A stretch of DNA of 64,000 bases from Capillidium heterosporum. Lineage: Eukaryota > Entomophthoromycota > Entomophthoromycetes > Entomophthorales > Capillidiaceae. Position numbers and translations under genes: made by a program. Below, in pieces: positions 48,531 through 60,191 of the stretch (its first letter is position 1; each line of letters begins with the position of its first letter). The stretch covers positions 62,001 to 126,000 of the forward strand of contig WBMQ01000005.1 in assembly GCA_016630905.1 (NCBI GenBank), read 5' to 3'. The notes under the pieces were generated by a model, which was given only the letters and a program-made list of their open reading frames with translations, was not told the origin of the DNA and ran no database searches.

Positions 48531-49608
48531 CTACAACTTTCGGAACTTGGCCTGCAAGAAAATCCTCTTGGCAGTCAATTCCCTCTTGACATTAGTAGTC
48601 TCACGCACCACATATTCCGCCTCTACAGTTTCATAGCCTTGATTTTCAAACAGCTTTACCAACTCCTCCTTTTTAAAGTAGTAAGTCAATGTACCGTCTT
48701 GTCTAACATACTGGTTTTCACCCAACCAATTGTCAGTTTTAAACCGTATCTGAGCCGCGTCCAAGTACCCATAATCGCGAAACAATACCAAGCAACCTTG
48801 TTTAGCAACCTATTTTCAAATTTATATTACAAAACTGAAATATACCCAATTTACCTTGGTCAAATTGACAACCGTCTGCTCAAATTTCTCAGGTGCTATA
48901 GCTGAAAGCACAAAAATCAAACTTAAAAAGTCGATCTGCTTAGGTGGTACATTTAACGTCAAGTCATCCTTTGTAATATCGGCTACAAAAGCGACGCAGC
49001 GGCCATGTTCATAATCCTCATGCTCCTAAAATGCAAAAAATCAACAACTAACCCCAACAAAAGCTAAAAACTCAAAGACCTACCTTAACAAACTGTACAG
49101 CTCTAGGGGAAAAGTCACAAGCGTACATAGTTAACTTTGGATTCTCAGCCAAGACTGGAAAGATAAAGTTGCCTACTCCACAGCCAACTTCTAAACCAAA
49201 CTAATTTCAAGTTTTAAAACAAAAAGCAAACAGCTCAAAGAATCACCTTTTGGCCTGATAAAGCTAACGTAGTAGGAAGTTCGCTAAACTCGCGGTTGAT
49301 CCAATGTCTATCTTTGAAGAAGTTGGTGGTATTGCGCTTGTAAAATTTGTCCCTAAATTAAAATTAATCTTATAGCTCTTTCAAATACTATATCGACAGC
49401 TTCAAAATAGTAAATGCTATATATTGAAACAGATATTTCAACAATGGTTAAAGTAACATTTTGCTAAACAACTTTATATTAAAAATAGTTACCAATTCTT
49501 GGAAGCTTCCGTCGTATATTTGTCGACCCAAAACTTGGTGACTTTTGGTTCACCGATTGGTAGCTGCTTTTCCAAATGTTCTATTTCGGTGTTTTCCATA
49601 CTGTCCAT
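48531..49608 (-). CDS. tRNA 3-methylcytidine methyltransferase (Trm140/METTL2-like)
   Basis: Five exons, about 262 residues. The family makes 3-methylcytidine at position 32 of tRNA-Thr/Ser anticodon loops. Visible are NWDKFYKRNTTNFFKDRHW near the N-terminus, the SAM-binding motif LEVGCGVGNFIFP, YACDFSPRAV, IDLLSLIFVLSAI and LVLFRDYGYLDAAQIRF followed by NQYVRQDGTLTYYF, all characteristic of the METTL2/METTL6/Trm140 group. It lacks the actin-binding N-terminus of budding-yeast Abp140, so it is a stand-alone enzyme as in fission yeast; whether it is the Trm140 or Trm141 paralogue is not clear. The first intron is about 139 nt, the longest in the window; others are 45-58 nt. Start at ATG 49608. 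Confidence 0.9.
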
Positions 49609-49967
49609 ATTTCTATATCCCTCTAACACAGTTGTCGTTTACAATTCTCGTCTTGGCCACCTAGTTATTCTATCTCAAACCAACCTTTGCTTGCCATCCA
49701 AAATTAAACTACTTTTAAACTTTTACTCTCAAGAACTCCACCTTAATTGGATAAAGCTTTTCCGCCGGCTAAACAACAAATTCAAACCCAAAAACATCAC
49801 CTCAGTGCGGGATAAACATTTTACCCTTTCCCAACCATCATCAATCTACCATTCACAAGCTCAGATCAAATCCAAAATCAACACCAGCTATAAAAACATA
49901 AACTAAGCCCAGCCCAGTATTTTTCAAAAGTACAACTACAACCACAAACACTAACTCAAAAGCAAAA
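49609..49967. promoter_or_regulatory. Divergent promoter TRM140-like/DAP1
   Basis: 359 bp between start codons. No TATA box is evident. Confidence 0.45.
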
Positions 49968-50571
49968 ATGCTCCGAATCTACGACCATGTCCACCACAGT
50001 ATCAAACCCTACCTCCACCTCCTACTCAACAATCCCTTAAATTTAGTCTTAACTTGCGTATTATGCTTCCTTTTATACGAATATTCCAATTCTAACAGCA
50101 GCGACTCCAGCTCTTCTTCGCAAGAACCTGAATTTGCTCGACCTATACTATTCAAAGAGTTTACACCAATTGAACTAAGTGAGTTTGATGGTCAAAATGG
50201 AAAGTCCATATTTATAGGCGTTAAAGGCAATGTCTACGACGTCACCAATGGAAGAAACTTCTACGGACCAGGTAATTTTCTTTTCCTACTTTACTTCTTT
50301 CTTAGCTTTAATACCTTAATTCTATAATATTAATTTCTTAATTTCCAAAATAGGCGGCCCCTACGAAAACTTTGCTGGAAGGGACGCTTCCCGTGGCTTA
50401 GCATACAATTCGTTCGACTTGGATGTATTAACCGATCTAGACCAACCAATGGACAAGTTAATCGACCTAAATGAGGAGGAATTGGAAGCTTTAGATGGCT
50501 GGGAGAGCCACTTTGCTAACAAATACACGTTAGTGGGGAAGTTGGTTGAACCTAAGGATCGCAAAGATTAA
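49968..50571 (+). CDS. DAP1: Dap1-like haem-binding membrane protein (PGRMC/cytochrome b5 fold)
   Basis: Exons 49968-50271 and 50354-50571 encode about 173 residues. Dap1 binds haem and supports sterol-synthesis P450s such as Erg11 at the ER. A hydrophobic anchor ([16 protein letters not shown], about residues 24-40) is followed by a Ser-rich linker. The MAPR domain has the order [27 protein letters not shown], the [24 protein letters not shown] core spanning the intron, and a C-terminal [15 protein letters not shown]. The core contains the conserved Tyr residues that coordinate haem in this family instead of histidines. The 82-nt intron interrupts the core in phase 1. Confidence 0.93.
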
Positions 50572-53175
50572 ATATAAGCTTAAGGCTTGGATATCCATAT
50601 ACATAGTTATAATCTTCTTGGTACAGTCCTATTAGTACAATATCCCTAGCTACTATACTTTAATGCCACCGATTTATACATTTTAGAAATTCAAGTTTAG
50701 TGTGTTTGAATTTATTATCATCAAATTCATGTTGTAAGCTCTACAGGCTGATAAGACCTGTAGACATTCAATAGCGATTCTTTGAAGATTTACTTTAAGT
50801 TGCCATCATCCTTTCTTCAACTCAAATTTTGTATACAAAACTTGAAAGTTTTATCATGGTGCTACAATGACCTCAGCTAAGGTGCACTTAAACATTTCAA
50901 ATTCAAACTTAAACGACCATCATTAAATCCATGTAATAGACAAACTTGGACAGCCAAGTCAGTACTCCTTGAAATCCTTTTACTTTAAAATGCTTCCAAC
51001 TCTTTTATCTCAACCAAGAATTCAAAAAGCTACTTTTATCCGTCAAGCACTCAGTTCAAGGCTTAGGTATAAGTATTGGAACTCCCACAAAGCTTTCATG
51101 CCAGCTCAACGACTTTTAAACAAAATATAAATGAGCAAAGGCCACCTGCTTTTTTCATAAAATCTACAAACCTTTACTCCCATCATCTTCCAAGCATAAT
51201 AAACTCAACTTGTCCAGCCTAAAAGCCCTTTCATTCAGTTTAAAACCCAATATCATCAAAGAAATAACCCACTCTGAAAATCAAATTGATAGTGGTGCCT
51301 TGTATCTCTTTAGGTGATCAAATAACTATCCTATATAACCTTTTGTTTAGTTACCAACTTCCTTTTACATATGATAAACTTTTCTATTGAAGTTGAGTGC
51401 ATTAGTCTGAAATTATTTAAATGAAGTCCACAAATTTTTCAAAAATATAAGAAATATCGACATGTACTTTTCAGATAAGGAAGATAAACTTTGCTTTATA
51501 TATATACATTTTGAAGGACTTTTGTCGACTTGACTATATTTATATATATATATGAATAACAGTCACCAATAATAGTTTAATTTAACTTTTCTCAAATTGA
51601 GTAGGCTTATTTGGCACTATCAAATTTATTATAAACTACTATAATTCAACATTCACTATACTTAGCTTAATTTACAAGTCCATTATGCTCACAACAAAAA
51701 GTTTGGTTTATATGTTAGCTTAAGTAGTAGCGGAAGTCGTAGATATATTTGAAGGTATAGGGTTCATTCCAAATGATTTAATTTCGAAATATTAGTGGCG
51801 ATCTGCTTTCCAAAAAGAATATAGCCATGCATCAAGGACTAGTAATTTAGAGTATGGGTATATGGAATCATCCGATTTGGATAGAGTCATTTGGGTAGAT
51901 TTCAGCCATACCTCAATACATTAAAGTTCTGTGACCGATTTACTAGGTAAAAGTAATTCAATTTTGGAAAGTAGAACTCGGTGTTTCCCAAGATAGCACA
52001 CTGTTGAAACAAACTTACCAAAAGTTGTTGGGTAAAGGCAACTTGCTCAACTCGATTAAAGTTAACGTCCTTCTAGGTAAGTTAGCGACAAAGGCAATGT
52101 CCTAAGCTTTTAAATTCCGGGACCATGATAGGTTGATTAGAAGGTAGGTGGGTAGTCCCTTTTGATCATCACCAATTTGAGTAAGTCTCTGAGTGTATAA
52201 AAATCAATAGATGTAGTCTTTTGTTATTGTAGTTTCAAAAGAATTGTCCACATCCATTTTATCACCAGCTACTCCATTTAGCTAAACCTTTGGCTTGATA
52301 GAGCTTTATCTACTTCATAAAATAGCATTAGTCAAATAAGCCTAGGAAAGTATCGTTCCTCATCTTAGACAGCTAATTTGAAAGGAAGTAACTGCCTTGT
52401 ATATACATTAGCTAAACAGCTCTGATCCCCAGGCCTTTTTACTTTGTAAATTCAAACTATAACATCCATCCGTTCTATTCCGTTGTCGCAAATTCTCTTT
52501 TAAAAGTCTTCCGATATTTGCTTACGTGTTCCTTAGATTAGTTGCCATCTCGAACTTTCAAAATTTAAAGTGCGGCTAAGTTCCATCCACTTACATATCC
52601 CCTACTGACCAAATTACCAAATCCATCGCACGTACCAACCCTATCTAGTTAGATAGATTATCCATATCTATTGCTACTCCGATTAGTCTCAACCCAAATC
52701 CCAGCTTATCCCAATCCTTTTCCAATCTCAATCTATTCATTTTCAAATCCCAAAAGCACAATTCCAAATTTGGAAATTCGATAAATCGGCTAATTACTTT
52801 CAAAAAAGGATATTGGCATTTCATCTTTAAATTCTGGTGGATTCTTGAGTTCTTGTAGAAGAAAGCCATCAAATTCATTGCATTAAAAATATACGTATTC
52901 CATACCAGTTACTGCCACCTTCCAATAGTTGGACCTAGAAGCTGAATCCATATAGAGCATGAAACTAGTCAACTAGTGTCACCTACTCCATCAATTGACG
53001 CATACTAAATTCAATGTCCTTGACAAAAGCTATAAAGGAAAGATAAAAAAGGATATTCTCTAAAATAGATAGACGTCACTTCAAATCTATTCCTAAACAC
53101 TTTTGAAGAAACAAACATAACCCATCCACAAAACATAAAACAAAATAAAACTTTAATAACAGCAAATTTTATACA
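50572..53175. other. 2.6-kb non-coding stretch
   Basis: No convincing gene on either strand; the longest minus-strand frame (52645-52878) has no recognisable domain. A short hairpin (CTACAGG/CCTGTAG) lies at about 50744-50766. A block at about 52120-52195 loosely resembles 55270-55345 on the other side of the next gene. Confidence 0.5.
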
Positions 53176-54504
53176 TCAGACCACCCTGATAAAGTTCAAA
53201 ATGGTCTGACTGACATTAAGACTATCCTGGCTCAACTCGTTTCCGAAGGTCGAGATGAAGTTTAACGTCAACTCATAGATCTGGATGACCAAGCTATCGT
53301 CCAACCTCAAATTCAGTTCCAAGTTCTCGTCAAATTCTTGGTGTTCCTTTTCCAAGGATTCGAAGCTTTCAAAGCTGGATCGGCGTTCGCCACCATTACT
53401 AAGTTCGGTGATGCCAAAGTGTTCGCTACGGTGTGTATCGAGCTTTAGCAAGTACTGTTTCAAACTCCTGGAGTTGAAAAACCCGAATAAGGTAGCTAGT
53501 GTCAAGGTTATTAGGAAGAAGTCTTTGACTTTGGAGCGATCTTGGGGATGTTTGTTATTGTATAATGAGAGGTAGTAGTTGGAATGAATAGATGGTAGGA
53601 TATAGTCTTGCAGCTTGGGTAGGTTGAAGGCTGAGGTGGAGATGTCTATGAGGTGGTTAGAGAAAATGAGACTGGTGGTCTGGATGATGAGCTTCTGCTT
53701 TTCCATTTCCAATTCGGTGTTGACTTGAGGTAGGTGTAGGCTAGTGGTTGGGGAAGGGAGGGGGGAGGGGAATGGGTTAGAGTAGGCGGGTATAGTAGGG
53801 TTTAGAGGCAGAGTAGAGATGAAATTGAAGCCGTGATTGTCGTTTGAGATGATTTCGGATTGAAAGTCATCGGTGTTTATGTGCATATCGGCGATGAAGT
53901 TTTCGTTGGCAATCAAGCTTTCAATTTGATTGCTAACATTCAGATTTAGGTTTAAATTGTTGAATTTGGAAGTCAAGCTTTTAGGAGAGGAGTTGGAGCC
54001 ATCGGGGCTGTAAAACTCTTCGTGGCTACTGATGTTGTTGTAGTTGCTATTGTCCAACGAGTTGAACTTAGGACAACTTAAGCTTCTATACTTGGGGTAG
54101 CTGAGATCTAGTGTTCGCATGTCGACACAAGTGTCGGATCGAGTGGTTTTGTCATAGTTTGAGTTTGAATTCAAATTCAAGGTTAGATTCAAGCTCAAGT
54201 TCTTGGGTTCGTTGAGGTGGTGGATGTTGCTTTTGTCGTAGTTGATGAAGGATCCAGTCTCTGGTTCTTGTAGGTTTTCCTTTTCTAATTCAAGTCTTCG
54301 CTTATCCTCCTTTCTTAATCTGCCACGTTTAAGACCTGGGTTGTCGTAGGTACATTTGGATTTGTTGGTGTAGCAGAGTTGGCAAGTTAGGTTGTACTCG
54401 GGAGATCGGTTGGGGTCGTAAGCCATTGGTTGACACCTGCGCTTTTTAACTTTGCATCGGTCGCAAGCTTGTAGACAGTTGTTGTAAGTTTTGCCAGCCT
54501 TCAT
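53176..54504 (-). CDS. Zn2Cys6 binuclear-cluster transcription factor
   Basis: About 442 residues starting at ATG 54504 (MKAGKTYNNC). The in-frame sequence upstream begins only with GTG and overlaps the likely TATA region, so I left it out. The cluster is C-x2-C-x6-C-x16-C-x2-C-x6-C (ACDRCKVKKRRC ... CQLCYTNKSKC), with an unusually long 16-residue loop between the third and fourth cysteines. It is followed by a basic linker (KRGRLRKEDKRR) and Asn/Ser/Leu-rich sequence. The C-terminal part (LTLATLFGFF and later helices) has no complete fungal-specific transcription-factor domain that I can identify. The target genes are unknown. It is isolated between long non-coding regions. Confidence 0.85.
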   Translation of the reverse strand: MKAGKTYNNCLQACDRCKVKKRRCQPMAYDPNRSPEYNLTCQLCYTNKSKCTYDNPGLKRGRLRKEDKRRLELEKENLQEPETGSFINYDKSNIHHLNEPKNLSLNLTLNLNSNSNYDKTTRSDTCVDMRTLDLSYPKYRSLSCPKFNSLDNSNYNNISSHEEFYSPDGSNSSPKSLTSKFNNLNLNLNVSNQIESLIANENFIADMHINTDDFQSEIISNDNHGFNFISTLPLNPTIPAYSNPFPSPLPSPTTSLHLPQVNTELEMEKQKLIIQTTSLIFSNHLIDISTSAFNLPKLQDYILPSIHSNYYLSLYNNKHPQDRSKVKDFFLITLTLATLFGFFNSRSLKQYLLKLDTHRSEHFGITELSNGGERRSSFESFESLEKEHQEFDENLELNLRLDDSLVIQIYELTLNFISTFGNELSQDSLNVSQTILNFIRVV

Positions 54505-54703
54505 TTCGATTTGACTTCCTTTTATACTGTGGTTGGAATAAAGTGGGGATCCGATGATATCTTCAAGGTCCTGCGTAGTCAGCTGCGTATTGCTTATGTG
54601 TGGATATATATGTAAAGCCCCGCCTAACGCTTGATAATGTGTGACAACTTCAAGGATTTTATAAAAACAAATAGCTTGCTCAGTTCCGATGGCAACCACT
54701 CCA

Positions 54704-54712
54704 CTTATATAG
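54704..54712 (-). promoter_or_regulatory. TATA box of the Zn2Cys6 gene
   Basis: CTATATAAG on the minus strand, about 200 bp upstream of ATG 54504. This predicts a 5' leader of roughly 160-170 nt and supports the downstream start codon. Confidence 0.5.
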
Positions 54713-56002
54713 AGAAGTTCGGTGTTTTATTATTTTTAACAAGTGACTTCCTTACTATTTTTGCCAACTTTTACAAGTTAAACAGGTTAATTATAAGTTA
54801 GGCATTTAAATTTATCGTTTTTACTAATATGGAAAAACAATGTGATCAGTCTAGCTACTTTCCATCTTTGGAAATATACTTCTATCGGTCATATCCTATT
54901 CACGGTGGTATTACATTTTAACCTGCTCTTGATCTAGAAGTGCTTAAGTGACTCTTTCCAAAACATATTTTGGTTCTTGGATAAGATTTTGAACATTTGT
55001 ACAAGTGCTTTCATCACCAACCTGCCTAGAAAGAAGATAGTCTAATCAAATGGGGCAATTCATAATTACTGCCACCTTTTGGTAAACATATTAGTGAGGC
55101 GTAAACTCGGACGGCACCGAGTCTAAATTCCAAAAGGAAAGCTAATTAGGCCAACTATAGTAAAGGATCGCAAACTAGAGTGTTGATGGATAGAATAGGA
55201 CAGTAAACATGTACTTATCCCTAAAACAATGTGTTTAGGCTTCCACAATCCAAATTGAAGATGTTTGGCGTATGACTAGGTTGATTTTGAGATGCATCGT
55301 TACTAACGTTTGAAACTAGACCATTTGGAGTAAGTCTTGTACCTGCAACTTCCGTTGATGCCTTCACTAATAGGTAAACTGTAAACTAAATATGTCGAGC
55401 TATAACTATACTAACACAATGAATAGCGATAGATATGAACTACTTTGCTATGAAAATTTAAACTAATATTGGCCGCCATTATTTCATAAATATATACTTA
55501 AAGAATTGCTATTTCGCTAAGAGTCCTCCCTAACATATATACATATGAATTAAAAATTCCATTTCGTAATATTTAAAATTTGCTTACCAACAACTCTTTT
55601 ATACTCTGTCCAAAAATCTTTTATGAACGCGGCCAATTTTCATAATTTCAAAACGCGGCCAAATGATTTGAAAAAACTGACGCATCCAACCTCAAAAAAG
55701 TTATTGAATATAGAAAGAAATCAATGGACAATCTATTCAACCGCCTAGAGAGATGCAGTATACCATAACACTTTCAATCGTAAGTTTCTACAAAGTTGGT
55801 TAGGTATCTACCCTATAAAGTAAAAATCTTATTATAAGAAATGGATGGTAGTACGTCTAATTAAACTGATAGATAGGTGTATCATTTAGTAGATTTCCTA
55901 TCAAAAAGTTTCAAATATAAACGACAGCATATAAGATTACCTTTCAATTATCTTTCAAAATTAGCTAGAAGGTCTTATATTTTAGAGTATATTATGTATA
56001 TC
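54713..56002. other. Non-coding upstream region of the Zn2Cys6 gene
   Basis: 1.3 kb without a gene. It includes a small hairpin (ACTCGG/CCGAGT) at about 55115-55132 and the block 55270-55345 mentioned above. Confidence 0.45.
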
Positions 56003-56570
56003 TGTAAGGAAGTCTCCGGAAGAATGCTGTGCTAGGCCTGAGATAAGCCAACATAGTGACTATGCTAATGAAACTAAAAAAGCTCAAAGCCATTGCTTTG
56101 GGAGCTGACACTTTAGTTGCAATATAGACGCAGAGTCAATTCATAAAGATAAGGGAGGCTACCATCATAACAAGGCCAAGAAGTGCAGTAATATCCATCA
56201 AAGTTCTAATTCTTAATTCAATCCAATCAACCTAATTCTAGTTTTGTGCGATTCTAATCTAATGCTAATCCTGTTAATCCTAAGCCACTTTAAACTAACA
56301 ATATTCTTATTTTAATCTTAGCTAATTTAACTAGTTACAGGAAATCGGTACTAAAGGCATACAGTGATTATAACATAAAGAGGAATCGAAATCTTTATTA
56401 TGGAACAATTACTTGTTGGAAAGTTACACAAGTCAGGAGGATTTATATAGGGGCAAGAATAAAGGTAGATGGAAAGATGAAGATACCAATAATAACTACT
56501 TTATTAAAATAGTTTGTATTTACTATATTTTAAAAACAAACTAAGATAATGCATTTATAAAGTGTTAATA
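56003..56570 (+). mobile_element. Repeat family D, better-preserved copy
   Basis: It begins TGTAAGGAAGTCTCCGG and is colinear with the RIP-mutated copy at 17926-18545. It keeps normal CpA and CpG frequencies, so it serves as the reference for seeing C to T and G to A changes in the other copy. TG at the start suggests an LTR, but the 3' end is unclear and no duplication was found. Confidence 0.65.
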
Positions 56571-58396
56571 GTTGATATTATTATGTAATTGGTTAGTTAG
56601 TTTAGTTTAGAAGCTCTATATTTTTAAAATTGATTTTTATATAACTAAAGCCTAATTTATTTTAGAGTTAAATCAACTTTAGGGCTAAAGTTCAACTAGC
56701 TAGGTATATTATTAAGCCAATTTTCTAATAAAGCCTTTTAAAGCTTTGTTACAGCTATTTTATTATATTTTTAGATTAGTAGTTAATAATTAACTAATTT
56801 AGAAAATATAATCAATAGTAAGTTTACTTTATAAAGTATAAACTTTAGTATTAATAAAAAAGTAATAGTAGTAAAGTTTTAAATTTACTACTTTTTAAAG
56901 TAGTTAATAGCTAAAGTTATAACTTACTTTTTTTATTTTATGCTAGCATTACTATTACTATTAAGTTAATTATTAATTTAAATAGAAAGTTAGTAAAAAT
57001 TATTTAGCTAAGCTACTTTATTAAGAAGATAATAAAGTACTATACTTATAAAATATTAATTTTAACTATTTTTATAAAAAATACCTATACTTTAATATAA
57101 AGCTTTAGCCTTTAAAAGAATATTTATTAATCTAAAAAAGTTATATATATATATTTATTTTTTTAGTTTTAAGTTTATTATTAAAAGCAAAAGTTTAGGT
57201 ATTTAGAAAATTTATTATATCTTAAAATTTTAGTTTTAAACTTTTGCCTTTAAATTTATCTATAGTATTATTAGATAGGTTAAGTAAATAACTCAAATTT
57301 AAAAATATACTTTAAAATAAATATATTTACTAAACTATTAAAAACTAGTATAAGTATTTTATACTATATTATACTAAAAACATATTTTATAATTAAAAAG
57401 TAAAGAAATTGCTTAGCTTTTAAGAGTTTTACTAAATACTTTCTTTTAAATTCAATATCTTTAATATATTAGTAGTAGGTAGTAGATTTCTATATATTTA
57501 TAGTTTAAAGATTAAAATTTTTAAATGTAATATCTATCTTAAATTTATATTCTTATATTCTTTAATATATATAAACATATTTCTTAAAGTTTATAATAAT
57601 TCATTTTCTAATAAATATTTTTATACATATCCAATCTCAAAAACAACAGATTGATACTAAGAAAAATATTGCTACCATCATTTATAATGGCATTGTGTTT
57701 ATTTAAGAGTCTTGTTAAAAAATCTCAGCATTATAAATAATAGCAAAGCTTTAAGAACTGCTACAACACCCAAATATAAACTTGATTGTTAAACTTGTTC
57801 TTTATAAGCTGTCACTTTACAAATACCACCACCACTACCTGTCCTTCAATCTAGTTTTAAAGGTTGCAATGCCTACATATAGCAGCTTCCAAGTTTATAT
57901 AACACCTAGAAAAATAATCAATTTCTTTTGATCCGATTTACTAGATACTCTAAATTTAAAAATTGCAACCTAATAAGCCTATTAAATTCGATCGAAAGGG
58001 AAATCAAATTTCAAATCGCTAATGACAGATTAGAAATGAGACTGAATGGGGATTCTATTTGCAAATATTTTAGCCAATTTTTTCCAAGAAACTGGATGCT
58101 TTCTAATCAAATGTTAAATTTTTGGCCGAAAGTTGTCGATATATATATTGCTGTTGAATATATTTAGTTAATGCATCGTTGTCGGTGTCGTTAAATAGAC
58201 TATTTGAAAATAAATATAAACATCATTATATTAAATCTTAGGACATGCCAAAGTTCAATATGGGTTTAAATAATTGTATTTTGCCTTATATTGGCAAAGG
58301 CAACGAACCATATATACTTACATAAACAGGGTACATCTAATCACAACCAATATATCAAGGTGCCTATGCTTTTTTTTCAGTGTTGAAAAAGTCGCT
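56571..58396. other. AT-rich pocket and upstream region of the secreted-protein gene
   Basis: About 56,600-57,600 is TpA-saturated and unassigned, like eroded repeat DNA. 57,600-58,396 regains normal composition but holds no credible gene (the frame at 57928-58167 shows no domain). Confidence 0.5.
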
Positions 58397-58399
58397 TAG

Positions 58400-58408
58400 T
58401 ATAAATAG
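58400..58408 (+). promoter_or_regulatory. TATA box of the RlpA-like gene
   Basis: A TATAAATA-type box (within agtataaatagcc, about 58,398-58,410), roughly 85 bp upstream of the ATG at 58490, a normal position for a strongly regulated fungal gene. Confidence 0.6.
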
Positions 58409-58489
58409 CCACATTCAAGCCAACATCAACCAACAGAAATAACAGCAAAACCAAGAACCTAAATAAAATCATAACTGTCCTATACTACA

Positions 58490-58879
58490 ATGCACACCTC
58501 TACCCTAAACCTCCTCGCCATCTTAGCTTCCTTTTCCTTCATTAAAGCCGATTCCCTTAACAACAAGGGCACTGCAACTTGGCACGACTTTGAGGATGAG
58601 CCCTACTGCGAACAGTTCAACTACAGCAAAATGGATCGCAATAGACTAGTTGCAGTCAACGGCATTTCCCTCAAAGACTGCGGTGCCTGCTTGAAAGTAG
58701 AAGCCCAAACTGGTAATAAAGCACCCCAGTATGTCATGGTCGTCGATAAGAATGGGGACAATACTTTGGATCTGGCTCAAGGTACCTTCAAAAAGTTTGC
58801 AACTTTGGATGCTGGCGTATTTAAGGCCAAGTGGAGTAGTGTCGACAAGAAATACTGCAGCGGTATCAATAGAGCTTAA
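58490..58879 (+). CDS. Small secreted RlpA-like/double-psi beta-barrel protein
   Basis: A single exon of 129 residues. Residues 1-20 (MHTSTLNLLAILASFSFIKA) are a clear secretion signal with a cleavage site after KA. The mature part has GTATWHDFEDEPYC, KDCGACLKVEA, VVDKNGDNTLDLAQGTF and a C-terminal KKYC, which matches the double-psi beta-barrel of RlpA/expansin-like, loosenin-like and barwin-like fungal proteins: conserved Asp in the VVD element, LDL strand, and four cysteines for two disulfides. Such proteins act outside the cell on cell-wall polysaccharides or as protease inhibitors/effectors; the role here is unknown. It lies next to repeat-rich, gene-poor DNA and has its own TATA box. Confidence 0.85.
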   Translation: MHTSTLNLLAILASFSFIKADSLNNKGTATWHDFEDEPYCEQFNYSKMDRNRLVAVNGISLKDCGACLKVEAQTGNKAPQYVMVVDKNGDNTLDLAQGTFKKFATLDAGVFKAKWSSVDKKYCSGINRA

Positions 58880-59206
58880 CTTATGGACCAAGTTGCACGC
58901 TTTGAACCTACAAGATTCAAGTTGAACTTCCATTACTTTTACACTTTGATTGCTGCCATATCGACATTTTCTTAGCACTTTGATAATAAATTAAGCAAAT
59001 AATAACTTTTATTCTTTACGGATTTATAATTTATTAAAAGCAAAGTTCTATATAAACTGCATAAATAACAGTTAATTCTATCTAAATTATTTTATACACA
59101 CATAGCCACTATTAACTAATATCGTGGAACGGTAAAAACTATATAGTTTGAAATATGTCCGAAAGAACTAAATACTACCTTTGAAATTAACTCTGCCTCC
59201 TCCACA
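58880..59206. other. Convergent 3' flanks
   Basis: 327 bp between converging genes, AT-rich, nothing specific seen. Confidence 0.5.
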
Positions 59207-59989
59207 CTAAAATGGGTCCAGTACCTTAAGCTTCCGCAAAGTCAATGATATCCTTGGTTCCCTTTTCATTACAATCCCTTCAACAATCTCCTCCATAACC
59301 TCTTTAATACTATGCGCGAACCCATACCTACTCTTCCCAGTCATGACATAGATATCTCCAGGGTCCAGCCGCACCTCAACAGCTTCTCCCAACACCCCAT
59401 CATCATAGTACCCCAACTTTCTGTCTTTTTCCTCTACCTCCTGAAACACCATAGTCGTCGACGAGACTAACGATATTCCTAATATACAATCCTCGAACTC
59501 CTTCAAGTCGGTATGGGGTCGTATGCCTTGTCCCTGCATATAAAGATTAAAAAACACCTGGTCAAATAGTAGATTCCTATCTAAAAATTCATCGGGTATC
59601 AAATTATCCCCTTCCTTCTGTAAAAGCTCCTCTAAGACATTTTCCAAATATTGAGGTAGCTTTCCAAAATTGACGCTCTGGTTGGAAGCCACTTTGGTGA
59701 AGTCGAACCCATCTTTATCGACAAGCCCATCCGATTGTAAACTCAAGTTGGGAAATCGATTTTCCATTATTAAGCCATCTATTATAGCCTTTTGTTGGGA
59801 AAATGATAAAGCTTGTCGAAACAGATATAAGCCTGGAACTCTTCCATACAATTCTCTATCGTAGCTTGAAATTTCCAAAAGAAAACCATTAAAACTTCAA
59901 CTCCACATATCTCAAAATACTTACTACAAGTCATCAGAATCTCCAAACAAACTGCTACTGTCACTACCTATTGCTATATTCTCTTCCAT
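59207..59989 (-). CDS. AlkB-like 2-oxoglutarate/Fe(II) dioxygenase
   Basis: Exons 59989-59925 and 59864-59207 give about 240 residues; the 60-nt intron has a GTAAGT donor. The protein begins MEENIAIGSDSSSLFG. The fold is supported by FNLYMQGQGIRPHTDLKEFED, with the iron-binding H-x-D, a distal His in YGFAHSI, and the Arg that binds 2-oxoglutarate in EPRISLTLRKL. The family demethylates nucleic acids or, in ALKBH4/7-type members, proteins. The closest ALKBH class cannot be told from this. A start at the downstream MEISSYDREL (59878) would give 223 residues without splicing. Confidence 0.83.
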
Positions 59990-60191
59990 AAAACACCTTA
60001 ATATAGCTTTAAAGTTGTAAAATCCATTTCCTATCATCATCCGTTATCTTTTGCTACTGATCAAAATCTACAACCTCATTGGCCAATTTCAAATTAGAAA
60101 ATCTACAAATCCAAAATCTACAAACCCAAATCTAAAATTTCAAAACCAACTTCATCTTCCAAGAACGAAACGAACAAAACCAAAATACAAA

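Noticed and set aside
54505-54699. N-terminal extension of the Zn2Cys6 factor
   Set aside because: It begins with GTG only and overlaps the leader downstream of the TATA box; the first ATG is at 54504.
57928-58167. 79-codon open frame upstream of the secreted-protein gene
   Set aside because: AT-rich composition, non-ATG-like context, no recognisable domain.
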